Below the pieces are notes generated by a model, which saw only the letters and a list, made by a program, of their open reading frames with translations, had not been told where the DNA came from and searched no databases. From NCBI GenBank assembly GCA_028281765.1, contig JANQJF010000014.1, positions 1-64,000 of the forward strand: DNA of 64,000 nucleotides. Direction: 5' to 3'. The first letter of the stretch is position 1. Each line of letters begins with the position of its first letter. Below, in pieces: positions 48,557 to 58,177 of the stretch. The DNA comes from Planctomycetota bacterium. GTDB lineage: Bacteria > Planctomycetota > UBA1135 > UBA2386. Position numbers and translations under genes: made by a program.

Positions 48557-51500
48557 TTACTTCCGCAATCGCCGGGCCGCGCGAAGGGTGGTGCGCGACG
48601 GCTGGTCCCGCTCCGCGAACGCTCGACTCGCGCAACGAGACAGCCTCAGGTCGTCTCCCGATGAGCCTCCCCGCCTCACGACCTGACGGGACGGGTCCTG
48701 CGGCTCACGAAGCCCGTCTCCAGGACGTGGATCCACGGTGTAGGCAGCCCTCACGTCTCGGCACCACTCCCAGTAGTTGCCGTGCATGTCGTGCATCCCC
48801 CAAGCGTTGGGGGCGAAACTTCCGACCGGCGCAGGCCCGCTGTAGCCGTCCTCGAAGTCGACCCTGCTCACCCCCCAGCGGGGATAGAAGCGTTCCGCGG
48901 TCTTGTCCTTCGTGTTGCAGTAACCCGCCATGTCGGCGGGCGAGTCCCCGGCGTGCCACAGTGTGGTCGTCCCGGCGCGGCAGGCGTATTCCCACTGCGC
49001 CTCCGTCGGCAGGTCGAGACCGTGGGAATGCATCACGTCGAAGCAGTCGCTCCAAGACATGCCCTCGACCGGCAGCCGATAGTCCGCGACCTCGGAGATG
49101 AACTCCCGCTGTACCCCGTCCAGCCCCGGGTTGCCGAGATAGATGTTGCCGATCCGGTAGTGGCTCGGGGTCTCGCCATTCGTCAGCTGAAACCACTGCC
49201 CCTGGGTGACCTCGTGGCGCGACAAGAAGAACGGATCGAGCGCGACCCGTCGCCTCGGTCGCTCCGTCAGCTCGGCGGCTGCCGCGATCTTCTCTTCGAT
49301 TGCGGTCAGGCTCGTATCGATCGCGCTCGAGGATCCCATGTCGAACTCCCCGCCCGGCACGAGCACGAAGACGATCCCGGGCGTCGTTCGCGAGTCGACC
49401 GTCCCGTCCGCGCGATGGACCGGCATCGGGAGGTCACGGGGGTCGTGACCGGGTTCGGGCGGGCGCGCCGACGCGAGGTGGTAGAACTCCCAGAGCCGCG
49501 TCACCGGATTCATGCCGATCGGCACCAACCCCAGATGCGGTTGCAGATCGATCGGAACGTTCCCGTACGCCTCGTGCGCGGTCACGCCATCCGCACGCCG
49601 GATCGCGTCACGCGCCTCCTCCCATCGTGACGCGTGCCGACCCGTCGACGCTTCGACGATGCGCTCGGACCAAGTGATCCGCCGACCCACCTCCGTGAGC
49701 TCGCGGGCGGCGAACGCCTCGATGCGCGCACTCAGCGTAACCAGTGTGTCGTGCAGAAACTGATCCCGACCGTCCTCGACCTGCCAGAGACCGAGCTGCA
49801 CGTCGAGCTCGGTGCATCGCACGACTCGGTCCGCGGCTCCTCCCGAGTGCGCGATCGTATGCCGGCGATCGGCGAGGTGTCGAGCCCAGACGACCGCGCC
49901 GTCCCCCTCGGCGGACTCCTCCCAATCGCCGCTGCGCAGGGACATCAGCTCCTCGCAGCGAGCGAGTGCCTCATCGTGCGCGCCATTCGCGCTCAGCGCC
50001 GCGACCAGCGCGCGCAACGCGAGTCTTCGCTCCCGGTCATCCGCCGCCTTCTCGTAGGCCAACCGCGCCAACGCGAGCGACTCACGTTCGTCTCCGTCGC
50101 CCGGGTTGACCGGCTTCACCACCCGCCATGCTCGCCGCCACAGTTCGTCCGTCGACAGGTCACGCGTCGCCTGGTCGAGCACCGGGACGTCCGGCTCGGC
50201 AACACCGCGGCTCACTGCCATGACGCGTTCGGCTTTGCGCACCAACTCGAGCAGCCGGTCACGCTCGCTTGAGACCGACCCGAGTCGTGGATCATCGGCT
50301 ACGGACTCGTCCGCCGAACGCTCGGTCGCACGGGATCGAATCGACTCGATCGTGCTCCGGATCGCAGGCAAGGCCCCGACCAGTCCAGCTGCGTCGTCAC
50401 ACCACGCGCGCAAGTCCTCGACGTGCTCGGGCCAACCCGGCGGAAGCCCGCGCTTGCTCCGCTTCAGCTCATCGAGCTTCACGATCAGCGCCAGCGAGTC
50501 GAAGTTCGCGAGGCTCTTCTCGGCGACGTCGCGCGCGGCTTCCGCGTCGCGCATTCCGACCGAAGTTCCGATGATGCCACCGACGAGAGCGAGCAACACC
50601 AGCATTGCCGCGATGACCTGGACTCGGTATTTACGAGCGAACTTCCGGGCTCGATACGCGAAGCTCGCCGGACGCGCCACGACGGGTTCGTGGCTTCGGT
50701 ACCGCTGGAGGTCCGCCGCCAGCTCACCGACCGACGCGTATCGCCGCTCCGGATCTTTCTCGATCGCGCGCATCACGATCCAATCGAGTTCGCCTCGCAA
50801 CCGGCGCTTGAGCGCCGCGGGTGTGGTGCGGCAACTCGCGGAGTGCAGGAACGTCTCCTCGCCACCCGAAGTCGACACGCGCGTGCTCGGGGTCCTGGGC
50901 TCGTGCTCGAGGATGGCGCGCTGGATTTCGACGATGCCGGCACCGTCCAATGACGTCGCCGTCAGAGGCCGTTCGCCCGACAGGAGCTCATACAAGATCA
51001 CGCCGATCGCGTAGACATCGGTGCGCGTATCGATGGCGGATCCGCGCGCTTGCTCGGGGGACATGTAGTCGGGCGTCCCGAGAAACTGACCCTCGACGGT
51101 CTGCAACGAACGGTTCTCGTCGCGTTCGGTCGCTCGCGCGAGGCCGAAGTCGATGATCTTCGGCACGTGTTCGCCGTCGACGTTGGAGACGACGACGTTG
51201 TTCGGCTTCAGGTCGCGGTGGATCACGCCTCGCTGGTGCGCGTGACGAACGCCAGCGCATATCCTCAGGAGCAGCTGCAGACGTTCATCGACCGTTAGCC
51301 GCTGCGCGGCGCAGTACTCGGTGAGAGGCGAGCCCGCGACGTACTCCATGACAAAGAATGGCTGCCCACGTTCGGTCGTCCCGGCGTCGAAGACGCGTGC
51401 AATCGCGTCGTGGTCCATCCCCGCGAGCACTTGGCGCTCGTGCTCGAATCGCGTGAGGACCGACCGCGTGTCCATCCCGAGCTTGATGACCTTGAGCGCC

Positions 51501-51802
51501 ACCTGGCGATCGAGCGGCTTCGACTGCCGAGCGAGGTACACGGTGCCCATGCCGCCTTCGCCGAGCACCTTGACGATCTCGTAGCCCGCGATGGCGTCCG
51601 GTTGCGCCGCGAAGCTCTCGACCGAGAGCACCTTCGCGAGCGCGCGGATCGCCCGGGCGAGGGTCGGATGCGCGCCACACAACTCGGCGATGCGCTCGGC
51701 CTGCTCTTGCTTTGGGCGCAGCAGCAAGCCGGTGATCTCACGCTCGACCTCGTCAGGGAGGTGATCGGACGACGAGGAATCGATCGGGTCTTGGTTCGAC
51801 AT
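48557..51802 (-). CDS. Membrane Ser/Thr protein kinase with C-terminal SUMF1-like domain
   Basis: A 1081-residue protein. Residues about 74-370 are a PknB-type kinase with G81-E-G-G-M-G86, Lys104 in 'VALKVIK', the catalytic H195-R-D197 ('HRDLKPNN') and D218-F-G220, so it looks active. A membrane helix lies at 394-416. Residues about 417-780 are helical outside domain, and about 820-1081 are a formylglycine-enzyme-like domain ('PFFLSRHEVTQGQWFQLTNG', 'DLPTEAQWEYACRAG', 'GMHDMHGNYWEWCRD', 'QVVRRGGSSGDDLRLSRCA'). The family's catalytic cysteines are not obvious, so binding rather than sulfatase activation is likely. It follows the sigma factor gene by 27 bases. Confidence 0.9.
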   Translation of the reverse strand: MSNQDPIDSSSSDHLPDEVEREITGLLLRPKQEQAERIAELCGAHPTLARAIRALAKVLSVESFAAQPDAIAGYEIVKVLGEGGMGTVYLARQSKPLDRQVALKVIKLGMDTRSVLTRFEHERQVLAGMDHDAIARVFDAGTTERGQPFFVMEYVAGSPLTEYCAAQRLTVDERLQLLLRICAGVRHAHQRGVIHRDLKPNNVVVSNVDGEHVPKIIDFGLARATERDENRSLQTVEGQFLGTPDYMSPEQARGSAIDTRTDVYAIGVILYELLSGERPLTATSLDGAGIVEIQRAILEHEPRTPSTRVSTSGGEETFLHSASCRTTPAALKRRLRGELDWIVMRAIEKDPERRYASVGELAADLQRYRSHEPVVARPASFAYRARKFARKYRVQVIAAMLVLLALVGGIIGTSVGMRDAEAARDVAEKSLANFDSLALIVKLDELKRSKRGLPPGWPEHVEDLRAWCDDAAGLVGALPAIRSTIESIRSRATERSADESVADDPRLGSVSSERDRLLELVRKAERVMAVSRGVAEPDVPVLDQATRDLSTDELWRRAWRVVKPVNPGDGDERESLALARLAYEKAADDRERRLALRALVAALSANGAHDEALARCEELMSLRSGDWEESAEGDGAVVWARHLADRRHTIAHSGGAADRVVRCTELDVQLGLWQVEDGRDQFLHDTLVTLSARIEAFAARELTEVGRRITWSERIVEASTGRHASRWEEARDAIRRADGVTAHEAYGNVPIDLQPHLGLVPIGMNPVTRLWEFYHLASARPPEPGHDPRDLPMPVHRADGTVDSRTTPGIVFVLVPGGEFDMGSSSAIDTSLTAIEEKIAAAAELTERPRRRVALDPFFLSRHEVTQGQWFQLTNGETPSHYRIGNIYLGNPGLDGVQREFISEVADYRLPVEGMSWSDCFDVMHSHGLDLPTEAQWEYACRAGTTTLWHAGDSPADMAGYCNTKDKTAERFYPRWGVSRVDFEDGYSGPAPVGSFAPNAWGMHDMHGNYWEWCRDVRAAYTVDPRPGDGLREPQDPSRQVVRRGGSSGDDLRLSRCASRAFAERDQPSRTTLRAARRLRK

Positions 51803-51829
51803 GGTGTAGCCGGCGAGCGAGCAGACGCC

Positions 51830-52447
51830 CTACTCCTCGGCACCGGGCTCGAGGAGGGAACCGAGCTCGTCCAGAGCCTTACTGTAGAGCGACCGCGCCA
51901 CGTTGGCTCCCGCCAGCCCCATCTCCTCCGCGATGTCGTCGTACGCCATGTCGCAGAACAGGCGGTGCAGGATCACCTCACGGTACCGTTCCCGCAAGCT
52001 GTGGATGTGCTCTTCGATCCGGTCCTGCAGCTCGGAGCCGACCGCGTTCTGACTCGGAGTGGCGTCGTGACCGCGCAAGGCCGACGCCGCCACCGACTGG
52101 GCCGCATCGGCAAAGCGCTTGACGTCGCCACCGCCCCGCTTCTGCGCACGCCCTTCGCGTAGCGTCGAGCGGATGCGGTTCTCGACGAGCTTCGCGAGCC
52201 AGTTGCAGAGCTTGCCATCGGACTTCACGTCGAACTTCGACAGTCCGCGGAACGCGTCGATCATCGCTTCCTGCGCGAGGTCGTCGACATCGAGAAACTG
52301 CTCGCGAGTCTGCCCGAGTCGGATCGCGACCACGCGCCGGACGCGCGGCAAGAACCGCGCAAACAGCTGTTCGACGGCAGCGGAGTCGTCGGACTGCGCG
52401 CGTTCGACGAGGACGATGGTCGGCTGGTCCTGGGAGGAGTCGGTCAT
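51830..52447 (-). CDS. ECF-type RNA polymerase sigma factor
   Basis: A 205-residue ECF sigma factor of the kind found next to protein kinase genes in planctomycetes. Region 2 is at about residues 25-95 ('LDVDDLAQEAMIDAFRGLSK', 'LCNWLAKLVENRIRSTLREG'), and region 4 is at about 145-200 ('SLRERYREVILHRLFCDMAY', 'DDIAEEMGLAGANVARSLYS'). The linker between them is longer than in typical ECFs. It is the first gene of an operon with the kinase-SUMF1 protein, which may phosphorylate it or its partner. Divergent from the large secreted protein at 52776 across 328 bases. Confidence 0.85.
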   Translation of the reverse strand: MTDSSQDQPTIVLVERAQSDDSAAVEQLFARFLPRVRRVVAIRLGQTREQFLDVDDLAQEAMIDAFRGLSKFDVKSDGKLCNWLAKLVENRIRSTLREGRAQKRGGGDVKRFADAAQSVAASALRGHDATPSQNAVGSELQDRIEEHIHSLRERYREVILHRLFCDMAYDDIAEEMGLAGANVARSLYSKALDELGSLLEPGAEE

Positions 52448-52775
52448 GGGACGGGGCGCGAATCTAACCGAAGCCCGGCCCGAACTCTGCGGCGGTGAGC
52501 CGCCGGAGCGGGATGCACACGGAACGGAACCACGCCGGATCCTTACTTGGATCCCAGAGGCTCGCAGATGTCGGGAGCGGGAGCGGGTCGAGATTCCCGG
52601 ACAGCAGGCGCGAGATGCGGTCCGGGCGCGCGCGCGCTCGCAGCGCGAGAGCCTCGGCCCACGCCCGCTTCCCGAACCACCGAAACGTGAAAAGCCCCTT
52701 TTTTCACGCCCTGGGGTGCGCCCGCCCTCCTACCCGCGTGGGTCAACCAAACGACCCATTCACCACGATCCCACC
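52448..52775. other. 328-base divergent intergenic region
   Basis: It lies between the start of the ECF sigma gene (minus) and the start of the large secreted protein gene (plus), so both promoters should be here. I see one clear hairpin (listed separately) and no recognisable operator; no gene is evident. Confidence 0.6.
52686..52708 (+). promoter_or_regulatory. Perfect 8-bp hairpin in the leader of the secreted protein gene
   Basis: CGTGAAAA (52686-52693) and TTTTCACG (52701-52708) are perfect inverted repeats around a 7-base loop, about 68 bases before the ATG at 52776. A T-rich run forms part of the right arm, so it could also act as a weak terminator or an operator half-site pair. AT-rich sequence is unusual here. 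Confidence 0.35.
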
Positions 52776-55526
52776 ATGAAGACCATCTCTCTCGTCACCT
52801 CCGCCATTCTGGCCGCCTCGATGGGCCTCACCGCCCAGGAGAGCGTGTGCTCGCCCTGGGAGGTCGGCTCGACGCTGACCACTTCCAGCAACCGCTCCTG
52901 GTTCTTCGATCTCTCCGTGACCTCGAGCAACGGTATCACCGTGTCCTCCTTCGATGTCCACGCCGACGCCGGATCGGAATGGCAGGTCTACTTTCGAGCC
53001 GGCGGCTACTCCGGCCACACGAGCAATCAGGGCAGTTGGACCCTTCTCGGGAACTACGTGACGCCGACGAATCTGCCGATCACCGCGTATCTCCCGCTCG
53101 ACATCGCCGACCGACACTTCGATTCAGGCACGTACGGAATCGCTCTCGTGCGGGTTTCGAGCGGTTCCCAGACGACCCCGTACACGACCTCGTTCGCGGG
53201 CGACTCGGGACCGGGCGCGTCGATCTCGGGCGGGCAGGTCCGGTCCGGCATCTTCAGCGGGACCCTCCGGTCCCGCATGGTCGGAGTCTGCGTCCGATAC
53301 CACGTCGGTCCCTACGGCCGCTTCAACATGTCGACGGAGGCGCCGAACGGTCCGCTGCTGACGACGCCTCTCTGGGCGAGCCCCGCAGACGTGTATGGCG
53401 AAACGGGGGGCCAGGGCTCATCTTCGCTGTTCTATCCGTTCGATTCGACGGTGACGTTCACCGCACCCGGAACGACCAACAGCAACGGGCTGCTGTTCGA
53501 CCACTGGAAGGTCGACGGTGTCGAGCAGACGCTGTTTCAGCGATCGATCTCGAGGACGTCGGGCGGCAACCAGAATCTCACGGCCACCTACGACCACCCG
53601 CGGATCGTGACGTTGCAGGCGAACTGTGACGGTAACGCCGCCGTGACGTCGGTCACCAGCTCGCCCGCGGACCGCTTCGGCACCTCGATCGCGATGAGTG
53701 GCGACACGCTCGAATTCCGCCGCCTGACGGAAGTCACCTTCTCCGCAGCTCCGCTGCTCGGCGACTGCGTGTTCACGCAGTGGCGCGTCGACGGCGTCGT
53801 TGTCCCCTCCGCCGACGGTCTGCTGACCACGACCATCGCGGCGGACACGACGATCGTCGCCGAGTATGGCCAGCCGTCCTCGTGCTTCGAGGGCGACATC
53901 GGCCCGGCGCTCGGCATGGGCGACGACACCCTGTCGACGAACCACGCCCTCGGCTTCGACTTCCCGCTCCCGGGTGGCGGCACGACGAACGCGATCGACA
54001 TCAGCAGCAACGGCTTCGTCTGGCTGCAGGCGGGCTCCTCGTCGGATACCGGGCAGGCCGCGGTGCTGCCCCAACTGTGGCAGAACCCGCCGCGGATCTG
54101 CGCGCTGTGGAGCAACCTGATCATGCCGACGAGTGGGAGTGATGTGCACTTCCACGCCCTGCCGGGTCGCGCCGTCATCACCTGGAAGAACGTCAGCATC
54201 CTCAACCGCCCGCAGATGTTCACCGTGCAGTGCACGATGTTCCCGAACGGCCGCGTGCAGTTCGCCCACATCGGCGAGATCCCCGCCGTTGCCTGGATCA
54301 CCGCGGTCGTCGCCGGAAACACGGCGATCAACCAGCCCGGACCGCTGAACATCGCGACGCAATCGTCCTGGAGCAACACGTTCGACGCCGGCTGGTTCTG
54401 GCAGCCCCTGCCGAACCCGAACCCGCACGGCTCGCGGGTCTTCACCTCGGCTCCGATCGAGGGCGGCTTCGCGGGCGCGGACCTGAGCAACCTGTGCGCG
54501 CCGTCCGTCGCGATGGCCTACGGCAGCGGCTGCGCCAGCGACGTCCCGGCATCGTTCTACCAGCTCGGCGACGGGAGTGATCTCGCGAGCACCTCGTACC
54601 GCATGACGCCGAACGCGGCCGGCGGCTACGACGTCGACGTCAGCGCGACAAACCTGTTCGAATCCGCGATCGGCACGAACCGCGACCTGAACGACGACGA
54701 CCTCGAGACCGTCGACCTGCCGTTCTCGTTCGCCTATCCGACGAACCCGATCGGCACGAGCTCGATCGACGTCTGCTCGAACGGCTTCCTCTGGCTCGAG
54801 GCCGGCTCGACCTCGAACACCGCGTTCCAGGCGAACGTCACGAGCTTCTTCGACCTGCCCACGCGCCTCGCGCCGTTCTGGGTCGACCTCAACCCGGCCG
54901 ACCCGCTGTCCGACGGTGTCTACGTCAACGTCCTGTCGAACCGCGTCGTCATCACCTGGAACGACTGCGTGCGCTACAACGGGACCACGCCGCTGACCGC
55001 CCAGTGCATCCTGTGGGCCGACGGCTCGGTCACGCTCAGCTACGGCAGCAGCACGGCAGTCACTCTGCTCCAGGTGCTGACCGGCTGGTCGCCAGGCTAC
55101 GGCGCCACGGCCGTCGAGGCCATCCAGCTGTCGACGGACGTGCCGTTCGCGACGGCGGCACCGAGCAACCCGATCGCGCTCGACGTGGCCCCGGGCTCCG
55201 TGCCCGCGCTCGGTCAGACGGTCGCTCTCGAGGCCTCCAACCTGTCGTCCGCAGTGACTGCCGGCGCGCTGTTCTTGGGCGTGGCCCAGCAGCAGCTCGA
55301 CCTCGGCGTGATCGGCGCGGACGGCTGCACGCTCCTGACGAGCGTCGAAGCGTCGATGCCGTTCGGGATCACGGGCTCCATCGCGACCGTGAACCTCGAC
55401 ATCCCCGCGGATCCCGCGCTCATCGGGGACACCTACTACACGCAGGTCGCGGTCATCGAGCCCGGCGCCAACGCCCTGGGCGTCACCACCTCGAACGGAC
55501 TCACGCTGACCGTCGGCGACTTCTAG
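52776..55526 (+). CDS. Large secreted protein with InlB-like and NIDO-like domains and C-terminal shared module
   Basis: A 916-residue exported protein (signal peptide ending 'MGLTAQE'). The first ~180 residues are a beta-rich domain. Next come two units like divergent InlB B-repeats ('DSTVTFTAPGTTNSNGLLFD', 'HWKVDGV' and 'VFTQWRVDGVVV'), then two NIDO-like domains ('GTTNAIDISSNGFVWLQAG', 'RICALWSNLIMP' and 'GTSSIDVCSNGFLWLEAG', 'RLAPFWVDLNPADP'). The last ~110 residues are the shared module ('SVPALGQTVALEASNLS', 'EPGANALGVTTSNG'). It is probably a surface adhesin or matrix protein, divergent from the ECF sigma gene. Confidence 0.8.
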   Translation: MKTISLVTSAILAASMGLTAQESVCSPWEVGSTLTTSSNRSWFFDLSVTSSNGITVSSFDVHADAGSEWQVYFRAGGYSGHTSNQGSWTLLGNYVTPTNLPITAYLPLDIADRHFDSGTYGIALVRVSSGSQTTPYTTSFAGDSGPGASISGGQVRSGIFSGTLRSRMVGVCVRYHVGPYGRFNMSTEAPNGPLLTTPLWASPADVYGETGGQGSSSLFYPFDSTVTFTAPGTTNSNGLLFDHWKVDGVEQTLFQRSISRTSGGNQNLTATYDHPRIVTLQANCDGNAAVTSVTSSPADRFGTSIAMSGDTLEFRRLTEVTFSAAPLLGDCVFTQWRVDGVVVPSADGLLTTTIAADTTIVAEYGQPSSCFEGDIGPALGMGDDTLSTNHALGFDFPLPGGGTTNAIDISSNGFVWLQAGSSSDTGQAAVLPQLWQNPPRICALWSNLIMPTSGSDVHFHALPGRAVITWKNVSILNRPQMFTVQCTMFPNGRVQFAHIGEIPAVAWITAVVAGNTAINQPGPLNIATQSSWSNTFDAGWFWQPLPNPNPHGSRVFTSAPIEGGFAGADLSNLCAPSVAMAYGSGCASDVPASFYQLGDGSDLASTSYRMTPNAAGGYDVDVSATNLFESAIGTNRDLNDDDLETVDLPFSFAYPTNPIGTSSIDVCSNGFLWLEAGSTSNTAFQANVTSFFDLPTRLAPFWVDLNPADPLSDGVYVNVLSNRVVITWNDCVRYNGTTPLTAQCILWADGSVTLSYGSSTAVTLLQVLTGWSPGYGATAVEAIQLSTDVPFATAAPSNPIALDVAPGSVPALGQTVALEASNLSSAVTAGALFLGVAQQQLDLGVIGADGCTLLTSVEASMPFGITGSIATVNLDIPADPALIGDTYYTQVAVIEPGANALGVTTSNGLTLTVGDF

Positions 55527-55661
55527 CGCTCGTCGACCGCCACGGCGCGACTCCCGCGCCGCAAACGTGAGTCGGGAAATTCGCGAGCCTGGGTGACCCG
55601 TGCGCCCGGGCCGTGTCGATTCCGAGGTCATCCGCTCGAAACCGCCGAGCGCGAACGCGCT

Positions 55662-57863
55662 ATGGTGACCTCGATGAAAAGGGCCCAACTCACGCTTCTT
55701 CTCGCGGCCGCCATCCCTCTGGTTGCCCAGTCCACCTTCGCTCAGGCCACCTCCGCCCAGGCCACATACACCACGTTCGGTAGCGGCTGCAACGGATCCG
55801 GAGGCGTTCCGCAACTCGCGGCGGTTCCGGGCAACATGCCGGTGATCGGTCGTGACTTCGACGTCGAGCTCTCGAACATCGGCGCCGGCGTCCTCAACGT
55901 GCCGTTCGGCGTGCTCGGGTTCCAGAACGTCAGCCTCGGCGGCATCCCGCTTCCGTTCGACGCCACGTCGATCGGCATGACCGGATGCACGCTGTACATC
56001 GACCATCGCGTCGTGTATCCGCTGGCGAACCAAGGCGGCATCGCGAACTGGACGTTCCCGATTCCGGCCAGCGACGGACTCATCGGCGTGCCGTTCTTCC
56101 AGCAGGGCTTCGTGCTGGACGCCGCGGCCAACCCGTTCGGCCTCGTCGTCACGAACGCCGGACAAGGCACGTTCGGCGCACCGGTCCCCGGCGTCGTCAC
56201 CGAGACGTTCGACTCGTCGGCCCAGCTCGACCTCGACCGGTCGGCCGCGGATTGGATCAGCGGCAGCGCGACATTCTTCAATGTCGGCGGCGACGGCCGA
56301 CACGGTGACTTCGACTACACCGCGGGCACCTACGACGCGACGAACGACGAATGGGTCTTCGACACGGCCGTCGGATGGATCGGCGACGAGCAGGCCACGT
56401 CCACGGTCGACAACCCGGCTGGACGCTATCAGTTCACGAAGTTCGAGGTGCCGGCCGGCATCACCGTGCGGTTCGTCGGGCCCTTCCCGGCGATCATCCG
56501 AGTGTGCGGGTCGTGCGACATCGCGGGAAGCCTGCTCGGTAGTGGACGAGACGTCGCGGTGTTCCCGCAGCCCGGCTCCGAATCCCTGAGCGGTGTTCTC
56601 GGTCAGGCCGGCGCCTTCGGCGGCCCCGGTGGCGGTGCCGGCGGGGCCGGCGGCGACCAGTGCGACGGCACCGGCGACCTGCCGAACAACGACGGCCGCG
56701 ACGGCGACGACATGAGCGTCCCCGCGGGCCACGCATACGCGGGCTCGGCGATCGGAACGGCCGGCAACGGCTCGGAGATGTTCCCGACGGACGGGCTGGC
56801 TTCGTCGATCGTCTTCAACGTCTTCTCGTACAGCGGCATGGCCGGGAACGGTGGCGGCGGCGGCGGCTATCGCACCGCGGGCGGATCCGGGGAAGTCATC
56901 GAAACCGGCCGGGCGGGCGCGGACCCTACGCCGGTTCCGCAACCCGCGATTCCCACCGCCGGCGGGAGCGCGTTCCCCGTCTTCCCGATCGTCGGAACGA
57001 GCGTGCTCGATCACCTCACCCTCGGTGGCTCGGGCGGCGGCGGTGGCGGTAGCCACACGTTTTACCGACGCTTCTTCATGGCGGGCGCGGGTGGCGCCGG
57101 TGGCGGTGGCGTCACCGCGTTCCGTGCCGGCCGCTCGTTCCTCCTGGCGTCGGGTGCGCGGATCGACGTGTCCGGCGGCGCCGGCTACCAGCAGCAGACC
57201 GTGTCCGGCATCGGCGGCACCTACCCCGCATGCGGCGGCGGCGGCTCCGGCGGCACCTGCGTCGTGCAGTGCGGCACGTCGAACCTGACGCTGCAGGGCT
57301 TGATCAACACGCGTGGCGGACTCGGCGGTGAGAACAACCTCGTCGGCCCGCTGTTCATGGGTCACAACCGAGCCGGCAACGGCGCCGACGGCCTCTATCG
57401 CTTCGAGGCAACGGGAGTCGTCGACACGTCTCAGGCAGTGCTCTTGCCCGCCCCGGACGGCAACAGCACCGCGATCCTCTCGGATCAGGACGACATGGTG
57501 GGCTTCACCTCGAAGTTCTACGCGACCGGTCTCGACGACGCGCCCACCTACACGCACTACGAGATCGTGGCGACGATCGACGGCGTTCCGACGACGTTCA
57601 GCGACGACCCGGCGGTTGGCATCCCGGCGTTGCCGGGCGCGGCCATCCAGGCTTGGTTCCAGGGCCAGGACGTCGACGCGACGACCGGCATCCCGGACGA
57701 CTCGCAGAGTCCGACCCAGTGGTACCGCGCCGTCAGCCAGAACGCCGGCATCCCGTCGCTCCACGACGGCCAGCGCACGGGCTTCCGCTTCTCGATCCGC
57801 GCCGACAACACGGTCGCGAGTTCGATCTTCATCAACGAAGCGTCGGTGCACTTCGAGAACTGA
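55662..57863 (+). CDS. Secreted glycine-rich protein with N-terminal shared module
   Basis: A 733-residue exported protein (or 729 from the ATG at 55674); the signal peptide ends near 'STFAQA'. Directly after it comes the canonical shared module ('TFGSGCNGSGGVPQLAAVPG', 'GGIPLPFDATSIGMTGCTLY', 'DAAANPFGLVVTNAG'), here at the front rather than the end. The middle (~300-560) is rich in glycine runs such as 'GGPGGGAGGAGGDQC' and 'GGSGGGGGGSHTF', resembling the glycine-rich surface proteins of other planctomycetes and myxobacteria. The C-terminal ~130 residues are a separate beta domain. The genes on either side are of the same surface class. Confidence 0.8.
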   Translation: MVTSMKRAQLTLLLAAAIPLVAQSTFAQATSAQATYTTFGSGCNGSGGVPQLAAVPGNMPVIGRDFDVELSNIGAGVLNVPFGVLGFQNVSLGGIPLPFDATSIGMTGCTLYIDHRVVYPLANQGGIANWTFPIPASDGLIGVPFFQQGFVLDAAANPFGLVVTNAGQGTFGAPVPGVVTETFDSSAQLDLDRSAADWISGSATFFNVGGDGRHGDFDYTAGTYDATNDEWVFDTAVGWIGDEQATSTVDNPAGRYQFTKFEVPAGITVRFVGPFPAIIRVCGSCDIAGSLLGSGRDVAVFPQPGSESLSGVLGQAGAFGGPGGGAGGAGGDQCDGTGDLPNNDGRDGDDMSVPAGHAYAGSAIGTAGNGSEMFPTDGLASSIVFNVFSYSGMAGNGGGGGGYRTAGGSGEVIETGRAGADPTPVPQPAIPTAGGSAFPVFPIVGTSVLDHLTLGGSGGGGGGSHTFYRRFFMAGAGGAGGGGVTAFRAGRSFLLASGARIDVSGGAGYQQQTVSGIGGTYPACGGGGSGGTCVVQCGTSNLTLQGLINTRGGLGGENNLVGPLFMGHNRAGNGADGLYRFEATGVVDTSQAVLLPAPDGNSTAILSDQDDMVGFTSKFYATGLDDAPTYTHYEIVATIDGVPTTFSDDPAVGIPALPGAAIQAWFQGQDVDATTGIPDDSQSPTQWYRAVSQNAGIPSLHDGQRTGFRFSIRADNTVASSIFINEASVHFEN

Positions 57864-58177
57864 TCGGCCGGTCGACCCGGACTCAAAACAACGAGTGCCA
57901 GCGCCTCGAGCGGACTGCCGCGCGGCGAGGATCGCCTGGCGCTTGTTGCGGCCGCGCCGATAGCGTTCTCGCGTCCGCAAGCGCTCGCGAATCGCGGCGT
58001 TACGATCGCGCTCCTCGTCCGTGAGCGGACGCAAAGTTCCGCCGCGTCATGGGACCGGCACATCCGGGGCATTCGCGACGCGGCTCCATGCGCCTATCCT
58101 ACGGGATGGAGTTCCCAACTTTTCCTGTCCCCAACCGACGACTTCGGGCCTTCGAACTCGTGAGGGCCGTGAACTCG
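57864..58177. other. 314-base intergenic region
   Basis: It lies between two secreted protein genes on the same strand. On the minus strand about 45 codons from 58034 read as a basic, Arg-rich helix ('RPLTDEERDRNAAIRERLRT'), but the frame runs without stop into antisense of the previous gene, so I do not call a gene. No hairpin terminator was seen. Confidence 0.4.

Noticed and set aside
53418..58034. A 1538-codon open frame on the minus strand
   Set aside because: It lies antisense to two well-supported secreted protein genes (52776 and 55662), has Arg/Asp/Val-heavy low-information sequence, and no domain; stop-free antisense frames are common in such GC-rich coding DNA.
57880..58034. A short basic Arg-rich peptide on the minus strand
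   Set aside because: The start region looks helical, but the frame has no stop of its own and continues antisense to a real gene; no ribosome site was seen.
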